Shown here: piece by piece, positions 8,687 to 18,057 of the stretch | How positions within the stretch are numbered: position 1 is the stretch's first letter | Layout of the letters: every line of letters begins with the position of its first letter | DNA from: Microlunatus phosphovorus NM-1 | GTDB taxonomy: Bacteria > Actinomycetota > Actinomycetes > Propionibacteriales > Propionibacteriaceae | DNA length: 64,000 nucleotides | NCBI RefSeq assembly: GCF_000270245.1 | Contig: NC_015635.1 | Coordinates: forward strand, 5,022,001 to 5,086,000 | Reading direction: 5' to 3' | Program-made: the position numbers and the translations under genes | The notes under the pieces: generated by a model | What the model saw: only the letters and a program-made list of their open reading frames with translations | What the model was told of the DNA's origin: nothing | The model's database searches: none

Positions 8687-9451
8687 CTATCTCAGGGACT
8701 CGATGATGGCGGAGCGGCGCTCCCACCAACTGATCAACAGATAGGCACCGGCAGCGAGCAGGCACAGCCAGCCGATGCTGGCGAACATGCCGGTGGTGTC
8801 CACCGCATCGCGCTGCACGGTGAGCACGGTGCCGAGGCCGCTGCCGCCCATCACCATCTCGCCGACCACGGCTCCGGTGACGCTGAGCGCGAAACCGTTC
8901 TTGAGGCCGCCCAGCAGTGAAGGCAGGGCCAGCGGCATCTCCACGTGCCGCAGCAACTCGAGACTGCCGGCACCGTCCAGCCGAGCCGCGTCCACCACCT
9001 CCTGGTCGACCATCCGCAGTCCCACCACGGCCGAGACCAGGATCGGGAAGAAGACGATCAGCGCGCACAGCAGCACGATCGGCAACAGCCCATAGCCGAC
9101 CCACAACACCAGCAAGGGGGCCAGGGCGATCGCCGGGATCGCCTGTGTGGCACCGAGGAACGGCTGCACGGCATCGGCGAACCAGGTGAGGCGATGGATC
9201 GCTATCGAGAGCGGGATGGCTACCGTCGCGCCCAACAGACAGCCGCCCAACGCTTCGACGAACGTGACCGCCAGATAGGGCCAGAGCACGCCATCGACCG
9301 CGTCCTGCCAGGCTCGGTCGATCACGGCCAGCGGCTTCGGCAACAGCACCGGCGACATGGTCGAGGCTGCCAGCGACCAGAGCCCGAGCAGGATCAGACC
9401 GAGCAGCGCGGGCGCGAGCACGCGCCGCCGCTGAGGGCTCAGCCTGGTCAT
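8687..9451 (-). CDS. ribX: ABC-type flavin (riboflavin) transporter permease
   Basis: 254-aa SsuC/TauC-type inner-membrane permease with about six helices. The EAA-like cytoplasmic loop is DAARLDGAGSLELLRHVEMPLALPSLLGG. The start M-T-R-L-S-P was chosen because GGGAGGAG precedes the ATG at 9451. An FMN riboswitch (9554-9675) lies in its 5' leader, so low flavin should turn on this gene and the binding-protein gene 60 nt downstream. The ATP-binding subunit must be encoded elsewhere. Riboflavin or a flavin precursor is the inferred substrate. Confidence 0.82.
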   Translation of the reverse strand: MTRLSPQRRRVLAPALLGLILLGLWSLAASTMSPVLLPKPLAVIDRAWQDAVDGVLWPYLAVTFVEALGGCLLGATVAIPLSIAIHRLTWFADAVQPFLGATQAIPAIALAPLLVLWVGYGLLPIVLLCALIVFFPILVSAVVGLRMVDQEVVDAARLDGAGSLELLRHVEMPLALPSLLGGLKNGFALSVTGAVVGEMVMGGSGLGTVLTVQRDAVDTTGMFASIGWLCLLAAGAYLLISWWERRSAIIESLR

Positions 9452-9464
9452 GGTCTCCTCCCGT

Positions 9465-9501
9465 CCCCCGCTGTCGTATGGCACTGCCGTACGTCCGGGG
9501 G
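9465..9501 (-). promoter_or_regulatory. Hairpin next to the ribX Shine-Dalgarno (putative riboswitch expression platform)
   Basis: On the minus strand CCCCCG pairs with CGGGGG, enclosing CGTACGGCA and TGCCATACG, which pair with one mismatch. The hairpin directly abuts the GGGAGGAG ribosome-binding site. A second hairpin, GGCGCG/CGCGCC (around 9505-9525), lies between it and the aptamer. These are candidates for the switching structures, probably acting on translation, since no U-tract follows. Confidence 0.5.
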
Positions 9502-9553
9502 ATGGCGCGGGAGAACGCGCCAACGACGGCGGGCGCCATAGGCGTCCACCGTC

Positions 9554-9675
9554 CGTGCTGCCTCCCATCCGGACTTTCACCGTCGGTTCTGGAGTTTCAC
9601 CAGATCAACCGCTGCAACTGCAGCGGGTCGCGGACTGTCACCGCCGGCTCGGACTTGCACCGACCCCGGAGCACG
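9554..9675 (-). promoter_or_regulatory. FMN riboswitch (RFN element)
   Basis: Read on the minus strand, the stretch carries the RFN signature in order: P1 CGTGCT, CCGGGGTCGGTGCAAGTCC, the GGCGGTGACAGTCCGCGACC arm, a variable hairpin (CGCTGCAGTTGCAGCG), CTGGTGAAACTCCAG, CCGACGGTGAAAGTCCGG, and ATGGGAGGCAGCACG closing P1. P1 pairs CGTGCT (9675-9670) with AGCACG (9559-9554). The aptamer binds FMN and usually shuts off riboflavin synthesis or transport genes. It is placed 100 nt upstream of the ABC permease start. Confidence 0.95.
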
Positions 9676-9744
9676 ATTCGGCGGTCAGTATACGCACCCG
9701 ACGAGACCGAAATCGCTTTGTGTCAGGGCACCTACCCTTGCTGC

Positions 9745-10116
9745 ATGCCCGCCGTACGCACCGCCTCGCGCCACCGAACCCGTCACCGTCTCGGACTGCT
9801 GCTCGCCGCTGGCCTTGCCGCCACTTCGCTAGCCGCCTGCTCGACCGAGAACCAGTCCGCCGATGACGCGTACAAGATCGGTTGCCCGGCGTTGGATGCG
9901 GCTGCCGCAGGTGGGTCGACGCTCAACCAGGCAGCAGTGAAGGCGCTGGAGGCCGCCCGCGACTCGGGCCAGCTCGACCCGGAGCCGACGAAGTGGGTCG
10001 ACGCGGCGATCAACGTCCTCAATTCACCCGATTCGGGCAACATCTCCGCCGAGGCCAAGAAGCTGCTCATCGACGGCTGCGCCGAGCACGGATATACCCT
10101 GCAGAACCTCAAGTGA
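9745..10116 (+). CDS. Small secreted lipoprotein, unknown function
   Basis: 123 aa: a basic N-terminus (MPAVRTASRHRTRHRL), a hydrophobic stretch, lipobox SLAAC and then a mature domain of about 85 residues with two cysteines (IGCPALD and LIDGCAEHGY) that could form a disulfide. I recognise no family. The start was chosen because TACCCT at 9733-9738 lies 6 nt upstream of the ATG, the leaderless layout common here, and because it gives a complete signal peptide. It is divergent from the flavin transporter operon; its -10 lies about 58 bp from the riboswitch. Confidence 0.7.
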   Translation: MPAVRTASRHRTRHRLGLLLAAGLAATSLAACSTENQSADDAYKIGCPALDAAAAGGSTLNQAAVKALEAARDSGQLDPEPTKWVDAAINVLNSPDSGNISAEAKKLLIDGCAEHGYTLQNLK

Positions 10117-10143
10117 GCCGTGTTGCACAGACCCTTCCGCTCT

Positions 10144-11607
<1,464 letters not shown>

Positions 11608-11616
11608 TCGTCACTC

Positions 11617-11735
11617 GCTGCGCAGGGCTGCGCTCAGCCTCTGCCTTCCCTCCTCACGAGCGAACAAAAAGCGCGTTCGCTCGTTCGTCAGTCCAGACAG
11701 AGGCGCTCCGCCCGCGCGGTCGCTCGCGACGGGTG
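11617..11735 (-). repeat. Interspersed repeat family A, copy 1
   Basis: Non-coding copy of the 136-bp family also seen at 14845-15000, 33275-33582 and 45784-45905. Recognisable blocks are CTCGCTGCGCAG, CCTTCCCTCCTCAC, GCGTTCGCTCGTTCGTC, GTCCAGAC and CGGTCGCTCGCGAC. Just after it, GCGCGCTAGCGCGC (11741-11754) is a perfect palindrome between the convergent argG and DUF2207 genes. Confidence 0.7.
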
Positions 11736-11763
11736 TCACTGCGCGCTAGCGCGCTTGTGACCA

Positions 11764-13560
11764 CTAGCGCGCGAAGAGTTCGCCCGAGACGGTGGTGATG
11801 AAGTTCTTCAGGGAGTCGGGCAGGTGGTGCAGGTGCCAGCCTTCGGGGCCGTGGTACCAGCCGAGGTCGAAACGGTCCTCGTGCTCGTCCTCGTCACTGG
11901 CCACGATGGCATCCAGCCAACGCTGGTGGCCGCCCAACACGACCGCGTACGGCAGCAGCTCGGAGATCTCGCTCAGTTCGCGGCCGGGCGGCAGCTGGTT
12001 GGTGGGGTGTGACATCAGATCCGAGCGCAGCACGCCCAGCCCCGCCAGCAGCGCTGCTCCGGACTTGGTCCTGGCCGGCATCTCCTGTGCCACGAACATC
12101 AGGCCGAGCGCCAGCACGATCAGGGCGAGACCGATCAGGCCGAATGTGGTGAAGGCAGCCAGCAGCGCGGTGATCACAACGGAGCCGACCAGCCCGCCGA
12201 TCGCGAGTTGGGTCCACCGGTTGCGGGTGGCGTCGGGCCGGCGCTCGAACCAGCCGTACGCCACCACCTCGTCGTACAGGCTGTCCTGGACCGCGTTGAC
12301 CGACTCGTAGACCCGGGAGGGCAACTCCGAGACCTTGACCCCGGCCACACCAGCGGCCGCACCACCAGCACCACCGGACCCAGCGCCATCGAGCGGCCCA
12401 GTGACTCCCGCCAACAGGGCGAGCTCGAACGGGTGCAGATTCGACACATCGGAATCGGTACGGGTCAGGGTCCAGTCGGTCGGGGCGAACTCATTGGCCC
12501 GGGGCAGTTCGGTGATCAGCAGGTGCCCGTGCACGGCCAGGTCGATCAAGGTCGCGGTCACATCGATCGGATCGACACGCTCGTCCGCAACCGTACCGAC
12601 ATGACCCGGCCGGACATTGCCGAGCACGCGGAACTCGGTCTGGCCCGGCCCGACCGGCACGAACTCGGCCGCCTTGCTGACCTCCGTACCGGCGCCGGCA
12701 TCCACCCCGGCGCGGCGATGCAACGCGAACAAGGCAGCTGCGCCGAGCACGAGCAGCCCCAAGGCGAGCGCCAGTGGCAACGGCTTGGCGGAGAAGGCAC
12801 GGGCCAGGGTCCAGACGTCCTCGAGTTGCTGGTTGGACTCGAGCGCGCCCGCTGGGAAGCCGATCCTGACCTGGACGAATTCACCCGGACCGCGGGGTCC
12901 GTCCCGGAAGGTGGGCTGGCGCGCGTCCTCGGTGCCCGCGGCCGCGAAGGTGCACGGAACCTCAGAACTCGGCGAGCCGGCGTTGCATTCGACGAACGAG
13001 AAGGGCACCGGAATCGCCACGGTTGCGCTGAACTCCGAGACCGTCGAGTCGAAGCCCTGCAGCAGCGGCCAGGCCAAGGCGGTGCCCTCCGGCGTGGCGA
13101 TCACCGCGCCGACGACCGTGTACTCCAGGCTCACCTGCTTCGATCCGTTGGTGGGAAAGCTCACGGTGGTGAGACGCCCCCCGGAGACCTTCACCGTCGG
13201 CTCGACCGGCTGTCTACCGGCCGTGGCCTGAAACCCGCTGACGTCGTAGGTGTATCGCCGGTCGCCCAGCACGTCCTGCTGGGTCTCGAAGGTCTGCTGA
13301 GCCTCGGCCGGCACGGTGCTGAAGGTGATGTCCTGGCGCACCGTCAAGGTGCCGTCCAGACCGAGGTTGGCTGTCACGGTGAAATCGGCAGCGGTGCCGT
13401 CGGCACGCGCGGTCGGCGTACCGGGCCCGATGAGCAGACCCGCCAGCACGAGCACGGCAACGATAGGCAGCACGATCGCTCGGGCGAGGGCGGGCAGCGC
13501 GCGAGTCGGACGCGCAACGCCACGAGCTGGTACGCGGTCTGAGGTGATGATCTCCGGCAC
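11764..13560 (-). CDS. DUF2207 family membrane protein
   Basis: 598 aa. A hydrophobic segment (about residues 27-50, PIVAVLVLAGLLIG) ends in TPTARA, a possible signal cleavage site. A beta-rich extracytoplasmic domain follows (TLTVRQDITF, then the YEYTV-like SLEYTVVGAV), then a membrane helix (LALALGLLVLGAAALFAL), a cytoplasmic domain and a second helical pair near residue 460. This is the DUF2207 layout. Function unknown. The GTG at 13560 was preferred over a TTG at 13602. It is divergent from the metallopeptidase gene with only 86 bp between starts, so the promoters likely overlap. Confidence 0.82.
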   Translation of the reverse strand: MPEIITSDRVPARGVARPTRALPALARAIVLPIVAVLVLAGLLIGPGTPTARADGTAADFTVTANLGLDGTLTVRQDITFSTVPAEAQQTFETQQDVLGDRRYTYDVSGFQATAGRQPVEPTVKVSGGRLTTVSFPTNGSKQVSLEYTVVGAVIATPEGTALAWPLLQGFDSTVSEFSATVAIPVPFSFVECNAGSPSSEVPCTFAAAGTEDARQPTFRDGPRGPGEFVQVRIGFPAGALESNQQLEDVWTLARAFSAKPLPLALALGLLVLGAAALFALHRRAGVDAGAGTEVSKAAEFVPVGPGQTEFRVLGNVRPGHVGTVADERVDPIDVTATLIDLAVHGHLLITELPRANEFAPTDWTLTRTDSDVSNLHPFELALLAGVTGPLDGAGSGGAGGAAAGVAGVKVSELPSRVYESVNAVQDSLYDEVVAYGWFERRPDATRNRWTQLAIGGLVGSVVITALLAAFTTFGLIGLALIVLALGLMFVAQEMPARTKSGAALLAGLGVLRSDLMSHPTNQLPPGRELSEISELLPYAVVLGGHQRWLDAIVASDEDEHEDRFDLGWYHGPEGWHLHHLPDSLKNFITTVSGELFAR

Positions 13561-13646
13561 GGGCTTAGCCTCCCACAGCCGCGTGTCGCCCGGCCGGTTC
13601 AAACGGCGCAGTCGGATGACACCAGCTGCCCACTAGGCTTCCGCAC

Positions 13647-14834
13647 GTGACACAGCAGCAGTGGGGCGGCGCTCCGTACGGTCGCCAGAACCCGTACGGC
13701 AACCAGCCGCCTGCTCCATGGGGCAGCCAGGGCTTCGGCCGACCCAGCGCTGGCGTCCCCGGTCAGTTCTCCCCGGGTCAGCGATTTCCCCAGGGCCAGC
13801 GGTTGGCCCCCGGTCAGCTGCCCGCCCCGGGCCAGCAGGGTCAGTGGGCAACCAACCCGCCGGGCGGATTCGGTGGACCGCAGCCGGGCGTGCCGTATTA
13901 CGGACCGCCGTCGCAGCCGCCCCGCAAGCGCAGCCCGCTGATGGCGCTGCTGCTGGGTCTGGTGGCGATGAGCGTACTGGCGATCATCGGGCTGGTGATG
14001 GTCAACGTCTTCACCGGTTCCTCGGACGCCGCGTACCAGAACGACGACTACCAGGTCCCGCCCGCCGACAGCGCTCCGCCGGCGCTGCCAGTTCCGACGA
14101 CCTATGCCGAGGCCGAGGGCTGGCTGGTCAACAACCGCCTCTACGCCCAGACGACGCCGGCCCCGGTGCGGTGTGACAATCCACCGATCAACATCTCGAA
14201 CGCCTCGGACAGCGCGCTGGAGACGCATTTCAGCAATCAGGTCGAGTGCCTGATGCGGGTCTGGAATCCTCCGGTCACCGGCGCCGGCTTCGTCCTCCCC
14301 CGTCCGTCAGTGACCATCTACGGCGAGAAGATCACGACCAAATGCGGTACGTCAGGGGTCAACGCCTTCTACTGCAGTGCTGACCAGCAGATCTACTTCT
14401 CGAACCTGCTGCCGCAGGCGGTGCCGATCATCCGCACCAACAAGTGGGCGGCCGAGGTCGTGATGGCCCACGAGTTCGGGCATGCGATCCAGGGGCGGAC
14501 CGGCATCTTGATCAGCACCCATGCGCTCGCCCAGAACGCCGACTCCGAGGCACAGTCGAGCCAGTTCCTGCGCCGCCTCGAGACTCAGGCGGACTGCTTC
14601 TCCGGGATGTACATGCGCTCGGTGTCGCGTTCGATGGGCATCCAGCAGTCAGATCTGGACGGCATCGAGCGCACCTACCAGGCGGTCGGCGACGACACCT
14701 TGTCCAAGGACGCGAACATCGTGGGCGATCACGGGCTGGCCCGGAGCAGAGTCTTCTGGGGCCTGACCGGCCTGTCCACCGGCGACATCGGCAAGTGCAA
14801 CACCTTCACCGCCCCGGCCAACCAGGTGCGTTAG
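13647..14834 (+). CDS. Membrane-anchored neutral zinc metallopeptidase (YpfJ-like)
   Basis: 395 aa. The first 90 residues are rich in Gln, Pro and Gly (QQQWGGAPYGRQNPYG), followed by a membrane helix (LMALLLGLVAMSVLAIIGLVM, about residues 100-120) and an extracytoplasmic catalytic domain. The zinc motif HEFGH (VMAHEFGHAIQGR) and a downstream ETQADCFSG, supplying the third ligand region, place it in the putative neutral zinc metallopeptidase family. Three further cysteines may make disulfides. The GTG lies 7 nt after TAGGCT (13634-13639). Its substrate is unknown. Confidence 0.88.
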   Translation: MTQQQWGGAPYGRQNPYGNQPPAPWGSQGFGRPSAGVPGQFSPGQRFPQGQRLAPGQLPAPGQQGQWATNPPGGFGGPQPGVPYYGPPSQPPRKRSPLMALLLGLVAMSVLAIIGLVMVNVFTGSSDAAYQNDDYQVPPADSAPPALPVPTTYAEAEGWLVNNRLYAQTTPAPVRCDNPPINISNASDSALETHFSNQVECLMRVWNPPVTGAGFVLPRPSVTIYGEKITTKCGTSGVNAFYCSADQQIYFSNLLPQAVPIIRTNKWAAEVVMAHEFGHAIQGRTGILISTHALAQNADSEAQSSQFLRRLETQADCFSGMYMRSVSRSMGIQQSDLDGIERTYQAVGDDTLSKDANIVGDHGLARSRVFWGLTGLSTGDIGKCNTFTAPANQVR

Positions 14835-14844
14835 AGCGCGGACA

Positions 14845-15000
14845 CCACGTTGAACGACCGCGCGAGCGAGCCCGTCGCGAGCGGCCGTGAGGCGGAGCGC
14901 CGGCTCCGTCTGGACGACTGAGCGAACAAGACACGTTCTTCGTCTTGTGAGTGAGGGAGGAAGACGGAGTCTTGGGAGCGCAGCCTCACAGCGAGACGAC
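14845..15000 (+). repeat. Interspersed repeat family A, copy 2
   Basis: Copy of the family in opposite orientation to copy 1: GTCGCGAGCGGCCGTGAGGC, CCGTCTGGACGACTGAGCGA, GAGGGAGGAAGACGGAGTC and GGGAGCGCAGCCTCACAGCG. It fills the space between the convergent metallopeptidase and ispF genes and reaches the ispF stop codon. It could act as a bidirectional terminator; it also carries imperfect dyads such as ACAAGACACG/CGTCTTGT. Confidence 0.7.
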
Positions 15001-15491
15001 TAAGACAGCACGACTAACGCCGTGGCGATGGCGGCGACGCCTTCGCCGCGGCCAGTAAGGCCGAGCCCGTCGGTGGTGGTCGCCGAGACGGTCACCGGGG
15101 CTCCCACGGTCGCCGAGAGCAGTTGTTCCGCTTCGGCTCGACGGCCGGCGAACCGGGGCCTGTTCCCGATCAGCTGAACCGCGATGTTGCCGACCTCGAA
15201 GCCCGCCGCGCGGACCCGTACGGCGGTCTCGGCCAGGAACGCGAGCCCGCTGGCGCCACGCCACTCGGGACGATCGGTGCCGAAGTTGCTGCCCATGTCA
15301 CCGAGGCCGGAAGCCGACAGCAATGCGTCACAGGCGGCATGGGCGACTACGTCACCGTCGGAATGCCCGTGCAATCCGAACGGCTCGTCCGGGAACAGCA
15401 GCCCGGCCACCCACATGGGGTGGCCGGGTGTCAGCTGATGTACGTCGACGCCGATGCCGGTCCGGAACGGCGTCGAGGTGGACCGGCTCAG
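15000..15491 (-). CDS. ispF: 2-C-methyl-D-erythritol 2,4-cyclodiphosphate synthase
   Basis: MEP-pathway enzyme making the cyclic diphosphate intermediate of isoprenoids. The metal-binding motif [11 protein letters not shown] is encoded at 15435-15464, upstream of the first ATG (15416), so a call beginning there would lack the Asp and His ligands. Reading back in frame, the only plausible initiator before a stop is CTG at 15491, overlapping the carD stop as CTGA, giving 163 aa, normal for IspF. Other motifs: [25 protein letters not shown] and [15 protein letters not shown]. ispD, which sits between carD and ispF in mycobacteria, is absent. Confidence 0.9.
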   Translation of the reverse strand: MSRSTSTPFRTGIGVDVHQLTPGHPMWVAGLLFPDEPFGLHGHSDGDVVAHAACDALLSASGLGDMGSNFGTDRPEWRGASGLAFLAETAVRVRAAGFEVGNIAVQLIGNRPRFAGRRAEAEQLLSATVGAPVTVSATTTDGLGLTGRGEGVAAIATALVVLS

Positions 15492-15973
15492 GAGGCGAGG
15501 ACCTCATCGAGCAGGATCTCGGCCTTGTCCTCTTCCACGCGCTCGGCAAGAGCGAGCTCGGAGACCAGGATCTGGCGGGCCTTGGCGAGCATCCGCTTCT
15601 CACCCGCGGAGAGGCCGCGCTCCCGCTCCCGCCGCCACAGGTCGCGCACGACCTCGGCGACCTTCATGACGTTGCCCGAGTGCAGCTTCTCCAGGTTCGC
15701 CTTGTACCGGCGAGACCAGTTGGTCGGCTCCTCCGTATGTGGTGCTCGCAGCACACTGAACACTCGTTCGAGACCGTCAGCGTCGACCACGTCCCGTACC
15801 CCGACCAGGTCGAGGTTGCAGGCAGGAACCCGGACGACCAGATCGGTCTGCCCAACGATTCTCAGGACGAGGTAGAGCTTGTCTTCACCTTTGATCTGAC
15901 GGGTTTCGATGTCCTCGATGACGGCGGCCCCATGATTGGGGTAGACCACCGTTTCGCCGACTGTGAAGGTCAT
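15488..15973 (-). CDS. carD: CarD-family RNA polymerase-binding regulator
   Basis: 161 aa. The N-terminal Tudor-like RNA polymerase interaction domain ([21 protein letters not shown]) is followed by a C-terminal helical DNA-binding domain containing a Trp ([14 protein letters not shown]), which in mycobacterial CarD stabilises the open promoter complex. The ATG at 15973 is preferred over a GTG 39 nt upstream, because TAGACT (16003-16008 on the minus strand) looks like the -10 and AAAGGGG like the Shine-Dalgarno. ispF follows with a 4-nt overlap. Essential for rRNA transcription control in relatives. Confidence 0.94.
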   Translation of the reverse strand: MTFTVGETVVYPNHGAAVIEDIETRQIKGEDKLYLVLRIVGQTDLVVRVPACNLDLVGVRDVVDADGLERVFSVLRAPHTEEPTNWSRRYKANLEKLHSGNVMKVAEVVRDLWRRERERGLSAGEKRMLAKARQILVSELALAERVEEDKAEILLDEVLAS

Positions 15974-16287
15974 ATTATCTTGTACCCCTTTCGCGGTTTC
16001 CAAGTCTACCACGCTGAGAAACTGCTCAAAGCAGCGTTTGCGCTAGCCAGAGGCCAGATTTATCGGCAGAGAGGGGTTGACAAACCAGTGTGGCTGTGCC
16101 TCGGCAGGTGAGAGACACCACACCCCGGGGTCCCACCGCCCTGACCGAAGCGGTACATTCTGCCCCGGCGACAGACTTCACAGCAACGCGGCGGGTGGCG
16201 CGGCTGTGCCGCCATGCAAGTGATCGCTAGGCTGACCCCCACCTGCCCCGCACGTCCCACCTACGCAAGCCCACAGGAGTCGAGATC
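15974..16287. promoter_or_regulatory. Divergent promoter region between carD and the LpqE-like gene
   Basis: This 314-bp gap holds the presumed carD -10 (TAGACT on the minus strand, 16003-16008) and, on the plus strand, TAGGCT at 16228-16233. The latter implies a start near 16240 and a roughly 48-nt leader with AGGAG at 16275-16279 before the GTG at 16288. No other gene or clear operator was seen. Confidence 0.5.
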
Positions 16288-16839
16288 GTGGCCCACCTCG
16301 CGCGAACCCGAGTTCATCGTTCCCTGGCCGCGACCCTGATCGGTCTCGCCCTTCTGGTGTTCATGTCAGCCTGCGGCATGAAGGCCCAGACCACGCAGCC
16401 GTACACCCCGGCCGAAGGTGTGAACACCAACATCGGCCCGACCGGTGAGTGGGTGCAGGTGCGCAACCTGATGGTGCTGAGCCGCGGCAATGGCGAGGGT
16501 TTCCTGTCGGCCAGCATCGTGGCAGATCAGAGCGACACCCTGACCGGAGTCACCGGCCACCCGATCAAGACCAGCGGCGACCCGGGCGCGGAGTTCACCG
16601 CCACCCTCGCGAAGCCGCTCGAGCTCACTCCAGGCAAGCTGGTCGTGTTGACCGACGAGGCAGAGCTGATCACCGTCCAGAGCTCCGACCTGATGGTCGG
16701 CGGCGAGGCCGAGCTGACCCTGTCGTTCGCCAACGTCGGCGACCAGACCTTGAAGGTGCCGGTGGTCGACGCCAACCAGCCGGACTACAAGACCATCTCG
16801 CCCCGCCCGTCAGCTGCTAGCCCCAGCCCCAGCAGCTAA
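16288..16839 (+). CDS. LpqE-like lipoprotein
   Basis: 183 aa with signal and lipobox (ALLVFMSAC) and a beta-rich mature domain (WVQVRNLMVLSRGNGEGFLSA ... LTLSFANVGDQTLKVPV) resembling the PCu(A)C/DUF461-type fold. It lacks an obvious Met/His copper motif. The C-terminus is Pro/Ser-rich. In mycobacteria lpqE lies divergently next to carD, and this gene has exactly that position, so the name rests on both sequence style and synteny. Exported, probably cell-surface; function unknown. Confidence 0.75.
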   Translation: MAHLARTRVHRSLAATLIGLALLVFMSACGMKAQTTQPYTPAEGVNTNIGPTGEWVQVRNLMVLSRGNGEGFLSASIVADQSDTLTGVTGHPIKTSGDPGAEFTATLAKPLELTPGKLVVLTDEAELITVQSSDLMVGGEAELTLSFANVGDQTLKVPVVDANQPDYKTISPRPSAASPSPSS

Positions 16840-16840
16840 G

Positions 16841-17371
16841 AGTGCGAGCGACAGGCCGCCCGCCGGTGTGCTGAGGAGGAGTGAGGAGAGGCGTTCTTCC
16901 TCTCCTCACGACGACGAAGTAGCCGGCTCCAGGGCGGCCAGCGAGCACGACCATTGACACGGAGTGCGAGCGACAGGCCGCCCGCCGGTGTGCTGAGGAG
17001 GAGTGAGGAGAGGCGTCTTTCCTCTCCTCACGACGACGAAGTAGCCGGCTCCAGGGCGGCCAGCGAGCACGACCATTCAACACGGAGTGCGAGCGACAGG
17101 CCGCCCGCCGGTGCGCTGAGGAGGAAGTGCGGAGAGCCGTTCTTCCTCTCCTCACGACGACGAAGCAGCCGGGCAGGAGGGTGGTGTCGAGCGGCGGCCG
17201 TAGCGAGCAGGTGCCCGGGTGCGTACCGGGCAAGGCGGAGGAGGAGTCGGATAGCGGGGTTCTATCCGCGACGACGACAACGCAGCCCGGTGCGTGCCCG
17301 GGTGCCGCGCAGTAGGCCGGCGTTTGACACCGCCCTCCTACAGGGCGGCCAGCGAGCACGACCATTGACAC
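16841..17371 (+). repeat. Tandem repeat family B, three 122-bp units
   Basis: Units begin at 16841, 16963 and 17086, each opening with AGTGCGAGCGACAGGCCGCC and ending near GCGAGCACGACCATT. Units 1 and 2 carry a strong hairpin, TGAGGAGAGG pairing with CCTCTCCTCA, followed by CGACGACGAAGTAGCCGG. The third unit is interrupted by element C (17175-17339), after which the unit's tail CAGGGCGGCCAGCGAGCACG resumes. Unit lengths (122/123) are not compatible with one reading frame, so it is not a coding repeat. It lies between the convergent LpqE-like and regX3 genes. Confidence 0.88.
17175..17339 (+). mobile_element. Element C copy 1: 165-bp MITE-like element inside a family B unit
   Basis: Ends form an imperfect terminal inverted repeat: AGGAGGGTGGTGTCGAGCG at the left and CGTTTGACACCGCCCTCCT at the right. 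A second copy is at 57212-57375. The core has GTGCCCGGGTGCGT, a hairpin GGATAG/CTATCC and CGACGACGACAACGCAGCC, resembling the hairpin core of family B. No coding capacity. The interruption of a B unit by this block suggests insertion by a transposase acting in trans. A short ctc appears replaced at the junction; no clear target duplication is visible. Confidence 0.65.
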
Positions 17372-17374
17372 AGC

Positions 17375-18052
17375 TCAGTTCTCGAACTTGTAGCCGAGTC
17401 CCCGGACCGTCTGCAGCAGTTGAGGCCGAGCCGGGTCCTCCTCGATCTTGGCCCGCAGCCGCTTGACGTGCACGTCGAGGGTCTTGGTGTCGCCCACGTA
17501 GTCCAGGCCCCAGACCCGATCGATCAGCTGGCCGCGGGTCATCACCCGGCCGGCATTGCGGAGCAGCAGCTCCAGCAGCTCGAACTCCTTGAGTGCCAGC
17601 CGCACGGGAGTGCCGTTGACCGAGACCTGATGCCGCTCGATGTCCATCCGGACGCCGTGTGCCTCCACCACATCAGGCATCAGCTCGGTCTCCTGCCCGC
17701 GGCGCAGCACCGCCCGGATCCGGGCGACCAGTTCACGCTGGCTGAACGGCTTGGTGACGTAGTCGTCGGCGCCCAACTCCAGGCCCACGACCTTGTCGAT
17801 CTCGCTGTCCCGCGCGGTGACCATGATCACCGGCACGGATCCGCGCTGCCGCAACTGTCGGCACACCTCGGTGCCCGGCACGCCGGGCATCATCAAGTCA
17901 AGCAGCACGATGTCGGCACCGCCCTGGTCGTACGCAGCCAGGCCCTCAGTGCCGTCTGCGGCTGTGACGACATCGAAACCCTCCTTGCGCAGCATGTAGG
18001 CCAGCGCATCGCGATAGGACTCTTCGTCCTCGACGACAAGTACGCGGGTCAT
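17375..18052 (-). CDS. regX3: OmpR-family response regulator of phosphate response (RegX3/PhoP type)
   Basis: 225 aa: a receiver domain (VLVVEDEESYRDAL acidic pair, phospho-Asp in DIVLLDLMMPG near residue 52, TARD, and YVTKPF switch Lys) and a winged-helix DNA-binding domain (LTLKEFELLELLL-like ALKEFELLELLLRN, RTVRGLGYKFEN). It is close to mycobacterial RegX3 and Streptomyces PhoP. The sensor kinase gene is 5 nt upstream in the same operon, and phoU with a PHO box is divergent. It should bind GTTCAC-type boxes at phoU and pstS when phosphate is scarce. Confidence 0.93.
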   Translation of the reverse strand: MTRVLVVEDEESYRDALAYMLRKEGFDVVTAADGTEGLAAYDQGGADIVLLDLMMPGVPGTEVCRQLRQRGSVPVIMVTARDSEIDKVVGLELGADDYVTKPFSQRELVARIRAVLRRGQETELMPDVVEAHGVRMDIERHQVSVNGTPVRLALKEFELLELLLRNAGRVMTRGQLIDRVWGLDYVGDTKTLDVHVKRLRAKIEEDPARPQLLQTVRGLGYKFEN

Positions 18053-18057
18053 CTGGA

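Noticed and set aside
7605-9451. Thiamine-precursor (ThiXYZ) transporter call.
   Set aside because: The leader carries an FMN, not a TPP, riboswitch and no thi genes lie nearby.
15000-15416. IspF beginning at the ATG at 15416.
   Set aside because: It lacks the GVDVH metal-binding motif encoded immediately upstream in the same frame.
16817-17371. Minus-strand frame with internal repeats over family B units, resembling a repeat protein.
   Set aside because: Units of 122 and 123 bp break the frame between copies, and the stop-free run depends on GC content. The hairpins and inserted element also argue for non-coding DNA.
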